Assembly: GCA_016223085.1 (NCBI GenBank)
Contig: JACRPS010000033.1
Location: 41,689 to 105,688, forward strand
Origin: Chloroflexota bacterium
Lineage (GTDB): Bacteria > Chloroflexota > Anaerolineae > Aggregatilineales > Phototrophicaceae
DNA length: 64,000 bases
Reading direction: 5' to 3'
The position numbers were made by a program, and so were the translations under genes. Below the pieces are notes generated by a model that had not been told where the DNA came from, searched no databases, and saw only the letters and a program-made list of their open reading frames with translations. Below are positions 57,233 to 64,000 of this stretch, one piece after another; position 1 is the first letter of the stretch; the number at the start of each line of letters is the position of its first letter.

Positions 57233-57264
57233 ACGTAGTCCCCAGGGCGGGGACTACGTGCTTT
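57233..57264 (+). terminator. Terminator of valS, overlapping the end of the convergent gene
   Basis: A perfect 11-bp stem pairs 57233-57243 (ACGTAGTCCCC) with 57249-57259 around a 5-base loop, then GCTTTTATT. The TAG stop of the minus-strand HEAT-repeat gene (57254-57256) lies inside the stem. Confidence 0.85.
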
Positions 57265-57499
57265 TATTCGCTTCCTGATTCTGCTTCTGTTTCAAAAAAA
57301 TCGCCCGACCGGCTTCCTGTGCCGCTTTCCGCACTTCCAGTTCCGCGTCCGTCTCAAACACCGTTCGCAGCGCGTCCAGCGCGTCCGCGTCCTCCAGCAG
57401 CATGAGTTCGTTGATCGCCTTCAACCGAACCTGCGGGTTTTTGTCCTGCAAACGCGAGATATGATAGGCAACCAGACGTTTACTCGCGGTGGTCATCAT
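57254..57499 (-). CDS. Small HEAT-repeat protein
   Basis: This 81-residue protein has two or so HEAT-like helices pairs: HISRLQDKNPQVRLKAINEL and VFETDAELEVRKAAQEAG, with the typical NPQVRLKAI and AELEVRKAA turns, and a charged tail. It is soluble and probably mediates protein interactions. ATG at 57499 is used, with AAGGTG just upstream; a GTG two codons earlier is possible. It is convergent to valS and ends inside the valS terminator. Confidence 0.7.
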   Translation of the reverse strand: MMTTASKRLVAYHISRLQDKNPQVRLKAINELMLLEDADALDALRTVFETDAELEVRKAAQEAGRAIFLKQKQNQEANKST

Positions 57500-57813
57500 T
57501 GGCACCTTTTACGTCCACAGACTGAACGATTATGTGCCCTATTATAGCAGGAAACACGGTCCACCGCTTGCTCGTTTGGCGCGTCAGCAGCGTGGTATAA
57601 TCCCCGCCATTCCCGGAACCTGTTAAGGAAATGGCTGTTATTTGAGTCCGCCGTCATCCTGGCTATCGGCCATCCCAGTCTCCACAGCCAGCTTGCCTAT
57701 AACCGGCCCCCATGTTTCGGGCAGCGTTTTGCATCCCGGTGCGCGCCAGGTCTCGCCCTTGTTGGCTGTGTTATAATCACCCACTGTCTGATTAGAGAAC
57801 CGCTACTCGAGGG
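57500..57813 (+). other. 314-base intergenic region
   Basis: No gene is supported. It holds two TATAAT boxes, at 57596-57601 and 57772-57777. The latter lies 36 bases before the ATG of the LysM gene and is its likely -10 box, though no good -35 element is seen at 17 bases. Confidence 0.55.
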
Positions 57814-59166
57814 ATGGCTGTTTTGGCTCAGGCCTACAAGCTGTGTCCCATTTGCGACACGCCAAATCATCGTAACGCCACGGTCTGCACGACCTGCGGC
57901 GCGACGCTGGTTAGGGTGAAAGTTATCAGCACCGACGGTGAGGCCGGCGCTGCGTCGTCCTACAGCTACCATTACGGCGAAACCGATCTGGCCGAAGGCA
58001 ATCTGCGCTGGAAGGGCAGCACCTACCTCATGGGTGGGCTGCTGGTGGTGGCGGCGCTGATTTGTGTTGGCGGGCTGGCGTTTGCCGGTTTGCGCCTGTT
58101 CAACTCGGTCAATTCTCCTGCCGCTGGCGCAACACCGATTCCCACCAACAGCAATTCGCTGGCGGTGATGACCAACACCCCACGCCCGACGCTGTTTTTG
58201 CCGACGGTCACACCCGCCCCACCCACGCCAACCCGAACCGCTACCCCGACCTTAACCCCGACTCAGGGGCCGTGTGTCCAGAAGGTGCAGCCGAACGACG
58301 ACCTGTATTCGATTATCGCGCGCTGCGGCCACCGCGATTTTAACATCATGTTAAGCGTCGTGGCCGAGATCAACGAACTGGAAGACCCGTCGCGGATTCA
58401 GATCGGGCAGGAAATTGTTGTCCCCTGGCCGACGGCAACGCTCGACCCCAACGCCACCACTGCGCCGGAAAGTACCGAAGCCGCCAGCGCCGGAGAAGCG
58501 GTGGCAATGGTGGATGGCGAGCCGGCGCGGGCCGGCGGCATCGTTCCAACACCGACCGAAACGCTGCTGCCGGGCATCATGTGGCACGAAGTCCAGCCGG
58601 ACGAAAATATCCTGTCCATTGCCTACCAGTATGCCGCCAATCTCAAGGTGCTGTCGGAACTGAACCCGGAAGTGACCTTCTCCCAGTGTGATTTTGGCTC
58701 CGGGTCCGGCGGGCCAAACTGCATCGTGCAGTTGTATATCGGCCAGCGCATCCGCGTGCCGGCGCCCACGCCCACGCCCACCCTGTCGCCCACGCCGTCC
58801 GGCAGCGAAACACCAACCCCCAGCGCGACCCCCACCTTTAACGCGCCCAGTCCGCTCAGCCCCAGCGACCGCGCTTTCTTCCGCAGCGAGGAGTTAATCA
58901 CCCTGCGCTGGGTGACGTCTGGTTCGCTCAGCCCTGACCAGTCCTACCGCATCCGCATTGAAGACCGCACCGGCGGTGCGGTTTATACCGCCACCACGCG
59001 CGAATTGTATTTCATCGTGCCGGAGGAGTGGCATAGCCAGGACGCTGCCCGCCACGATTACGTCTGGACGGTGAGCGTCGTGGATAACGATAACCTCGAA
59101 CAACCGTATTTCACCACCGAACCCCGCCTGTTTACCTGGCAGGGGCGGGGGGAGAGCAATCCCTGA
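57814..59166 (+). CDS. Zinc-ribbon, membrane-anchored LysM protein
   Basis: This 450-residue protein begins with a cytoplasmic zinc ribbon (CPICDT and CTTCGA within the first 30 residues), then one membrane helix (about 70-92), a Pro/Thr linker, two LysM-like domains (about 150-205 with VQPNDDLYSIIARCG, and about 252-310 with VQPDENILSIAYQYA), another Pro/Thr linker and a C-terminal beta-sandwich of about 95 residues. It should bind cell-wall glycan from the membrane. Its stop overlaps the start of the next gene (TGATG). The linker at 58753-58799 is identical to one in the next gene, showing recent shared origin. Confidence 0.82.
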   Translation: MAVLAQAYKLCPICDTPNHRNATVCTTCGATLVRVKVISTDGEAGAASSYSYHYGETDLAEGNLRWKGSTYLMGGLLVVAALICVGGLAFAGLRLFNSVNSPAAGATPIPTNSNSLAVMTNTPRPTLFLPTVTPAPPTPTRTATPTLTPTQGPCVQKVQPNDDLYSIIARCGHRDFNIMLSVVAEINELEDPSRIQIGQEIVVPWPTATLDPNATTAPESTEAASAGEAVAMVDGEPARAGGIVPTPTETLLPGIMWHEVQPDENILSIAYQYAANLKVLSELNPEVTFSQCDFGSGSGGPNCIVQLYIGQRIRVPAPTPTPTLSPTPSGSETPTPSATPTFNAPSPLSPSDRAFFRSEELITLRWVTSGSLSPDQSYRIRIEDRTGGAVYTATTRELYFIVPEEWHSQDAARHDYVWTVSVVDNDNLEQPYFTTEPRLFTWQGRGESNP

Positions 59167-60260
59167 TGTTGATAAAACTGCGTTTCCTGATTCCAATCCT
59201 GCTGGCCGCGCTGCTGGCTGGCTGCAACTTCACGCTGGTGCCGCAGGCCACGCCGACGGTTCAGGCCATGACGCCCACCACCGAGCCAACCCTGACGGCT
59301 ACACCCACCGCGACCCCCACTGTCGCGCCGCTGGTGGAAAGCCCGACGCCGACCGCAACGCTCGCGCCGCCGACGGAGACCCTCACGCCTTCGCCAACGC
59401 CCGGCCCGTACGAACACACGATAAAGGAAAACGAAACGCTGATTACCATCGTGCAGCAGTACGGCTACACCGATTTGAGCGTGGCGCCGGGCAGCATCAT
59501 TGACCAGGTGGTGCGGATGAACGACAACATCCCCAACGCCGATACGCTGCCGGGGCCGGGGAACGTGATTCTCATCCCACGCCAGACCGCCACCCCCACG
59601 CCGGGCAACGAAGCGACTGCCGTTGTGGTCCAGGCGACCAGCGCCGCTGCCGGGCCGGTGGTGACACTGCCGGGCAATGCGACTATCAACGACTACATCG
59701 TCCAGCCAAATGACACCTTCGTTGGCATCGCCCAGGAATACAACACCACCATTGAAGTGCTGGCCGTGCTGAACCCGGATGTGAATATCTACGGCTGCAA
59801 CTTCGAGATACCCAGCGGTGGGCCGGATTGTAATCCTTCGCTGCAAATTGGGCAGGTGCTGCGCGTGCCGGCGCCCACGCCCACGCCCACCCTGTCGCCC
59901 ACGCCGTCTGGTAACGAAACCGCCACGCCCACGCCCACCTATCCGGCGCCGCTGTTAAGCTATCCACCGCAGGGTGCGATTGCGCCGCCCGGTGTCTTCA
60001 GCCTGCAGTGGGTTGGGGTTGGGGTACTGGCGGATAACGAGTATTATCTGGTGGAAGTGTCGGACATCACCAGCGGACAGGTGTACCGCCACGTGACCAA
60101 AGACACCTCCTGGCAGCTTCAGGAAGACATGATCCCCACCGACGGGCAGACCCACACAATTGAATGGACGGTGCGGCTGGCGACACCCAACGAGCAGGGG
60201 GTGTATCGCCCCATCGGCGGCGCGCCGGAAATTCGCAGCTTCCAGTGGCAGAGCCGGTAG
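59166..60260 (+). CDS. LysM lipoprotein, paralogue of the preceding gene
   Basis: The product has 364 residues. A lipoprotein signal (LLAALLAGC, cysteine at about residue 20) is followed by a Thr/Pro-rich linker, two LysM-like domains (about 80-135 with IKENETLITIVQQYG, and about 175-235 with VQPNDTFVGIAQEYN), a second linker and the same C-terminal beta-sandwich as the gene before (FSLQWVGVGVLADNEYYLV). It shares 47 identical bases (59862-59908) with that gene in the second linker. It should be tethered to the outer face of the membrane and bind wall glycan. Translation is coupled by TGATG. Confidence 0.85.
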   Translation: MLIKLRFLIPILLAALLAGCNFTLVPQATPTVQAMTPTTEPTLTATPTATPTVAPLVESPTPTATLAPPTETLTPSPTPGPYEHTIKENETLITIVQQYGYTDLSVAPGSIIDQVVRMNDNIPNADTLPGPGNVILIPRQTATPTPGNEATAVVVQATSAAAGPVVTLPGNATINDYIVQPNDTFVGIAQEYNTTIEVLAVLNPDVNIYGCNFEIPSGGPDCNPSLQIGQVLRVPAPTPTPTLSPTPSGNETATPTPTYPAPLLSYPPQGAIAPPGVFSLQWVGVGVLADNEYYLVEVSDITSGQVYRHVTKDTSWQLQEDMIPTDGQTHTIEWTVRLATPNEQGVYRPIGGAPEIRSFQWQSR

Positions 60261-60287
60261 TCGGGGCATGATTTTTCGTGTCCCGAC
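60260..60287. terminator. Hairpin between convergent LysM and mutL genes
   Basis: A 9-bp stem with one G-U pair joins GTCGGGGCA (60260-60268) to TGTCCCGAC (60279-60287), right after the lipoprotein stop. No T-run follows, so it is a weak candidate. Confidence 0.4.
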
Positions 60288-60295
60288 ATTCAACC

Positions 60296-62077
60296 TCATC
60301 CCATCCGCCCGAACTGCCGCGCCAGTTGGTCGGTTGTCATATGAATCATGGTGGGGCGGCCATGCGGGCAGGTGAGGGGTGTCTGGCAGCGTTCCAACTG
60401 GCGGATCAGCCCCTGCATTTCATCCACGCTCAGGATTTGCCCGGCTTTCACCGCCGCCTGCTTGCAGACCCGCGTGATGATCTTGTCCTCGATGGACGCC
60501 TGTCCAGGTGTTTCACCCAGTTCCAGATCTTCCAGGATTCCAACCAGGACATCCGCCGGCGCTTCGCTCGCCAGCATGGCCGGCACGGCGCGAACGACAA
60601 ATGTGTTCGGGCCAAACGGCTCCAGATCAAACCCGACGTGGCGCAGCACGTCCAGGTGGGCTTCGATCAGGTGCGCTTCAGCCGGGGGCAGGTACAGCGT
60701 CTGCGCCGCCAGCGCGTACTGCGTCGGCGTTCCCTGCCGGGCGTGTTCTTCCATAAACTGCTCGTACAGGATGCGCTCGTGCGCGGCATGCTGGTCAATC
60801 AAATACATCCCCGCCGGTCCTTCAGCGATGATGTAGGTCGCGCCGATCTGGCCGACCACCCGCAGAATCGGCAGCGTGCGCGGTCGGGCGGGCGCGCCCG
60901 GTCCAGCCGGGATAGCGGTTGGGTCTACCGCTTCGTCACGGGATAAACCCGACCGCTGGCGGGCATACTGGCCGGCGCTGTCCAGTTCCAGGTTTAAGTC
61001 CATCTGCGACGCGACGTCGCCGGCGTGCCAGTCGCCCAGCTTGCCGTGTTCGGTGTAATACCCGCCGCGCATCGCCGGCGTTTGCGCCAGATCAATGATC
61101 GCGCGCCGCACCGCCCGCTGTACTGCCGTGAACACGCCGTCGCTATCCCGGAAGCGCACCTCCGCTTTGGTGGGATGCACGTTGACATCCACGTCCTCCG
61201 GCGGCAGATTGAGCATCAGCACGGAAACCGGGTAGCGTCCGGTCATCAGAAACGTGTGGTACGCCTGTGTGACGGCGTAGGCCAGCCGCGTGTCCTGTAT
61301 CCAGCGCCCATTGATGAACAGCGTGATGTGCGTGCGGTCGGCGCGGTGCAAACTGGGAACAGACGTGTAACCATACACCTGAATCGGCCCGGCAGACGAA
61401 TCCGCCCGTAGTTCCACCATATCGCGGAAGGTGTCCAGCCCCAGCGCGGCGACCAGCACATCCCCCAGGTAGCCGCTGCCGCTGGAACGGAACACCTCGC
61501 GGCCATCCTGCTCCAGCACAAACCGCACCTGCGGATAGGCCATCGCATAACGCGAGACAATCAGCGCGACATGGCGCTTCTCCGTGCCATCCTTTTTCAT
61601 GAACTTGAGGCGCGCCGGGGTATTATAAAACAGGTTTTCGACCGTGATGACCGTCCCCAACGGCGCGCCGACCGGCTTCTGTTCCACCATCTGGCCGCCG
61701 GCCAGCCGCAGCAGCAGGCCGCCGGGAGCGCTCTCGTGGCGGGTGACCATCGTCAGATGGCTGACCGAGGCAATGCTTGCCAGCGCCTCGCCGCGAAAAC
61801 CCAGCGTGGTAATGCGTGTCAGGTCGTCCGCCGTGCGCAGTTTGCTGGTCGCATGGCGGTAGAAGGCCAACGGCGCTTCGTCGGGCGCGATGCCACAACC
61901 GTTATCGCTGATGCGAATCCGCTGCCGTCCGCCGCCGGTCACTTCCACCCGAATGTGATCGGCGCCCGCGTCCAGCGCGTTTTCCAGCAGTTCCTTGACG
62001 ACCGACGCCGGGCGTTCAACCACCTCGCCCGCTGCGATCTGCGCCACCACTTCTTCCGGCAGGATTTGAATCGGCAT
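60296..62077 (-). CDS. mutL: DNA mismatch repair protein MutL (endonuclease type)
   Basis: This 593-residue GHKL ATPase has IAAGEVVERPASVVKELLENA, DNGCGI, and the LGFRGEALASIASV loop in its N-terminal domain. The C-terminal domain contains the metal-binding endonuclease motif DQHAAHERILYEQ (about 427-439) and ends with CPHGRPTMIHM, as in nicking MutL proteins of organisms without MutH. It couples mismatch recognition by MutS to strand removal. mutS is not in the window. Confidence 0.94.
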   Translation of the reverse strand: MPIQILPEEVVAQIAAGEVVERPASVVKELLENALDAGADHIRVEVTGGGRQRIRISDNGCGIAPDEAPLAFYRHATSKLRTADDLTRITTLGFRGEALASIASVSHLTMVTRHESAPGGLLLRLAGGQMVEQKPVGAPLGTVITVENLFYNTPARLKFMKKDGTEKRHVALIVSRYAMAYPQVRFVLEQDGREVFRSSGSGYLGDVLVAALGLDTFRDMVELRADSSAGPIQVYGYTSVPSLHRADRTHITLFINGRWIQDTRLAYAVTQAYHTFLMTGRYPVSVLMLNLPPEDVDVNVHPTKAEVRFRDSDGVFTAVQRAVRRAIIDLAQTPAMRGGYYTEHGKLGDWHAGDVASQMDLNLELDSAGQYARQRSGLSRDEAVDPTAIPAGPGAPARPRTLPILRVVGQIGATYIIAEGPAGMYLIDQHAAHERILYEQFMEEHARQGTPTQYALAAQTLYLPPAEAHLIEAHLDVLRHVGFDLEPFGPNTFVVRAVPAMLASEAPADVLVGILEDLELGETPGQASIEDKIITRVCKQAAVKAGQILSVDEMQGLIRQLERCQTPLTCPHGRPTMIHMTTDQLARQFGRMG

Positions 62078-62098
62078 AGGCTTTATCCTGAATCAAAT

Positions 62099-62116
62099 GC
62101 CCCGCATCGGCGGGGC
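62099..62116 (-). terminator. Hairpin between the PAS kinase and mutL
   Basis: A 7-bp GC stem pairs GCCCCGC (62099-62105) with 62110-62116 around an ATCG loop, flanked by A/T-rich sequence (ATTTGATT on the minus strand). It lies 30 bases past the kinase stop and 22 before the mutL start, so mutL probably has its own promoter or depends on read-through. Confidence 0.55.
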
Positions 62117-62145
62117 TTTGATGATAGCGCAATTGTTCGAAAAAG

Positions 62146-63231
62146 TCACTCGCGCGCGGCGACGAGATTGGCGCCTTCCAGCGGCACGCTCAGATAGAAG
62201 GTGCTGCCCTGGCCTTCCCGGCTTTCCACCCAGGCATTGCCACCGTGACGTTGCGCCACGCTGCGCACGATAAACAGTCCCAGACCGCTGCCCTTGATCT
62301 TCTTGTGCTCCTGCCGTGGGATACGGACGTGGCGCTCGAATAGCTGCTTCTGGTGTTCCGGGCTGATGCCCAGTCCGCTGTCCTTTACCATCACCACCAC
62401 CTGATTGTTCTGCCGCTGCACGCCCACTTCGACTGAACCGCCACCAGGGGTGTATTTAATGGCGTTGTCCACCAGATTGATGATCGCCCGTTCCAGCATA
62501 TTGGCGTCGGCGTTAATCACCGGTACATCGCTGGCGACGTTGACGCGGATGGACAGTTCCTTTTCCGCCGGCACCAGATGGTTATCCACAATCTTCCTGA
62601 CCATCTCGCCCAGTTCCACCGGCGAGCGATTCAATTCGTAGAAGCCGGTTTCCGGGTCATACCGGCCCGCGTCCTGGATGTTGTCCACCAGCGCCGTCAT
62701 CTGGGTGATGCCCGACAGGATTTTGTCTACAAAATGGCGCTGCTTTTCGTTCAGTTCGCCGACCAGCCCCAACTGTAACATGCTGGCAAATCCCTGCATG
62801 GCTGTCAGCGGCGACCGCAGATCGTGCGCTACAATGCGTGTGAATTCGTTCTGATTGCGATTGAGCTTTTTAAAGTGGGTGATGTCCCGCAGGGATAAAA
62901 TCCAGCCTTCTGTCTGGCCAACTTCATCAAGCACCGCTTCCAGACGCGGCACAAAGGTCCTGTTTTCCTGGCTCACCCACTCATTCAGACCTTTACCCGT
63001 CTCGATAAACGCGACCAGTGCCTCCGACTGAACGACATCCGTCACGGGCAGGCCGTTCACCTGCGCTTGCGTGCAGTTAAACACCGCTTCGGCGGCGGGG
63101 TTCATCAGACGAACCCGCCGCTGGTTATCCATCACCAGCAGGGGATCGGTAATACTGCGTAACAGGGAAAGTGTCAGCTTATCCGCCAGCAGTTCTGGCT
63201 GGGCAGCCTGGCCGTGTGTCACATTCGTCAT
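62146..63231 (-). CDS. PAS-domain sensor histidine kinase
   Basis: This 361-residue soluble kinase has a PAS domain (about 25-130: ITDPLLVMDNQRRVRLMNPAA), a HisKA domain with the histidine in RIVAHDLRSPLTAMQGF (about 155), and a HATPase domain with NLVDNAIKYTPGGG, DSGLGISPEH and GLGLFIVRSVA. No membrane helix is present. The ATG at 63231 is preferred because GAGG lies seven bases upstream; 63237 and a GTG at 63255 are alternatives. No response regulator is adjacent. Confidence 0.92.
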   Translation of the reverse strand: MTNVTHGQAAQPELLADKLTLSLLRSITDPLLVMDNQRRVRLMNPAAEAVFNCTQAQVNGLPVTDVVQSEALVAFIETGKGLNEWVSQENRTFVPRLEAVLDEVGQTEGWILSLRDITHFKKLNRNQNEFTRIVAHDLRSPLTAMQGFASMLQLGLVGELNEKQRHFVDKILSGITQMTALVDNIQDAGRYDPETGFYELNRSPVELGEMVRKIVDNHLVPAEKELSIRVNVASDVPVINADANMLERAIINLVDNAIKYTPGGGSVEVGVQRQNNQVVVMVKDSGLGISPEHQKQLFERHVRIPRQEHKKIKGSGLGLFIVRSVAQRHGGNAWVESREGQGSTFYLSVPLEGANLVAARE

Positions 63232-63313
63232 GCTCATGCCTCGTTTGCCGGACACGGTGTGTTTGGCAGATCATTACGATTATATAATCCTTACAGAACC
63301 GGGGCAAGTTAAG

Positions 63314-63973
63314 CTACGGCTGCGACGTCTGCCGCTGGTTCTGCTGGTCGCGCAGCAGGCGCCGGATTCGGTCGGCGACCATATCAATGGCGACGGTGTT
63401 AAAACCGCCTTCGGGGATAATCACGTCGGCATAGCGGCGGCTGGGTTCAACAAACTGAAGATGCATCGGGCGCACGGTTGCCAGGTACTGCGTCACCACC
63501 GATTCAACCGTCCGGTTGCGCTCGGCGATATCCCGCTGCAAGCGGCGGATGAAGCGAATATCCGCGTCAATATCCACAAAAATCTTGATGTCAAACAGGT
63601 CGCGCAGGGCTGGTTCGGCAAAAATCAGGATGCCCTCCACCAGAATGATTGGCTGCGGTTCGACGCGCTGGAACTGCCCGGTGCGGCGGTGCTGGGTGAA
63701 GTCGTAGATGGGGATGTCCACCGCCTGCCACTGCTGAAGCTGCCGGATATGTTCGATCATCATGGCTGTATCCAGTGCGTCAGGATGGTCAAAATTCCGC
63801 ACGCCAGGCTGTGCCAGCGGGATGTCCTGCAAGTCTTTGTAATAGGCATCGTGGGGGATGTAGGCGATGTGATGGCTGCCCACGCGGTCGAGAATGGCGT
63901 TGGAGATGGTGGTTTTACCGGCTCCCGTGCCGCCCACCACCGCGATTGTAACCGGATGCAGGCTGTCGCTCAT
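63314..63973 (-). CDS. udk: Uridine kinase
   Basis: This 219-residue P-loop kinase has VVGGTGAGKTTISN (about 12-25), the substrate region IPHDAYYKDLQDIP, NFDHPDALDT, and VEGILIFAEPALRDLFD, with RRLQRDIAERNRT in the lid. It phosphorylates uridine and cytidine in pyrimidine salvage. It is the last gene before the right edge; the ATG complementary to 63971-63973 is preceded by GGAGCG. Confidence 0.93.
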   Translation of the reverse strand: MSDSLHPVTIAVVGGTGAGKTTISNAILDRVGSHHIAYIPHDAYYKDLQDIPLAQPGVRNFDHPDALDTAMMIEHIRQLQQWQAVDIPIYDFTQHRRTGQFQRVEPQPIILVEGILIFAEPALRDLFDIKIFVDIDADIRFIRRLQRDIAERNRTVESVVTQYLATVRPMHLQFVEPSRRYADVIIPEGGFNTVAIDMVADRIRRLLRDQQNQRQTSQP

Positions 63974-64000
63974 GCAGCGCTCCTCAACACAAATGCCCGC

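Noticed and set aside
58753..59940. Repeated Pro/Thr-coding DNA resembling a CRISPR or satellite array
   Set aside because: The repeats are short in-frame codon repeats for PT linkers without regular spacers; they are protein linkers.

Overview
The window is a GC-rich bacterial chromosome segment most consistent with Chloroflexota (Anaerolineae-like). The signs are secreted proteins with long Thr/Pro linkers and LysM domains, phytoene synthase and desaturase genes, several soluble GAF/PAS kinases, and promoters with TATAAT/TATAGT boxes close to start codons. This is an inference from gene content; no rRNA or other phylogenetic marker is present. No tRNA, rRNA, CRISPR array, phage or insertion sequence was found.

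The most striking region is 699-12552. A minus-strand operon there has the gene order and signatures of an archaellum, the archaeal rotary swimming filament, in a bacterial genome. In transcription order it holds archaellin arlB, a coiled-coil protein in the arlC/D/E position, two ArlF/ArlG-like stator proteins (one carrying two CSPG/cadherin-like repeats), the KaiC-like ATPase arlH, the motor ATPase arlI, the membrane platform arlJ, a single-pass membrane protein, an FHA-GAF-HATPase protein whose phospho-acceptor histidine is replaced by tyrosine, an A24 prepilin/prearchaellin peptidase, and PilN- and PilO-like proteins. The PilO-like protein ends in a lectin-like beta-sandwich. Hairpins after arlB could let archaellin be made in excess over the motor. 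A truncated glgX lies at the left edge.

From 12.7 to 24.5 kb come a BON-domain protein, a split hydrolase/phosphoribosyltransferase pair, a P450 convergent with crtB-crtI (carotenoid synthesis), and a minus-strand sugar-type ABC transporter whose binding protein is an internal tandem duplication, followed by a URO-D-like methyltransferase. From 24.9 to 27.5 kb a plus-strand cluster encodes two small COX1-like membrane proteins, a duplicated PCuAC copper chaperone and Sco, which together suggest copper delivery to a terminal oxidase. Next is a tightly overlapping pyrBCDEF operon (27.6-32.3 kb), reading away from nagA-dgt-Ser/Thr kinase and a WYL regulator preceded by a palindrome.

From 37 to 47 kb are envelope functions: a LysM glycoside hydrolase, a DUF2207/zinc-ribbon/coiled-coil/SPFH module, a GT39-type glycosyltransferase and two membrane or secreted proteins of unknown role. 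From 47.2 to 50 kb yajC-secD-secF form the Sec translocation accessory operon. Then come a zinc alcohol dehydrogenase-like gene and a response regulator-CpaE/Sir2/histidine kinase operon. valS is controlled by a T-box riboswitch with a GUC valine specifier. The right end holds a HEAT-repeat protein, two paralogous LysM proteins, mutL, a PAS histidine kinase and uridine kinase.
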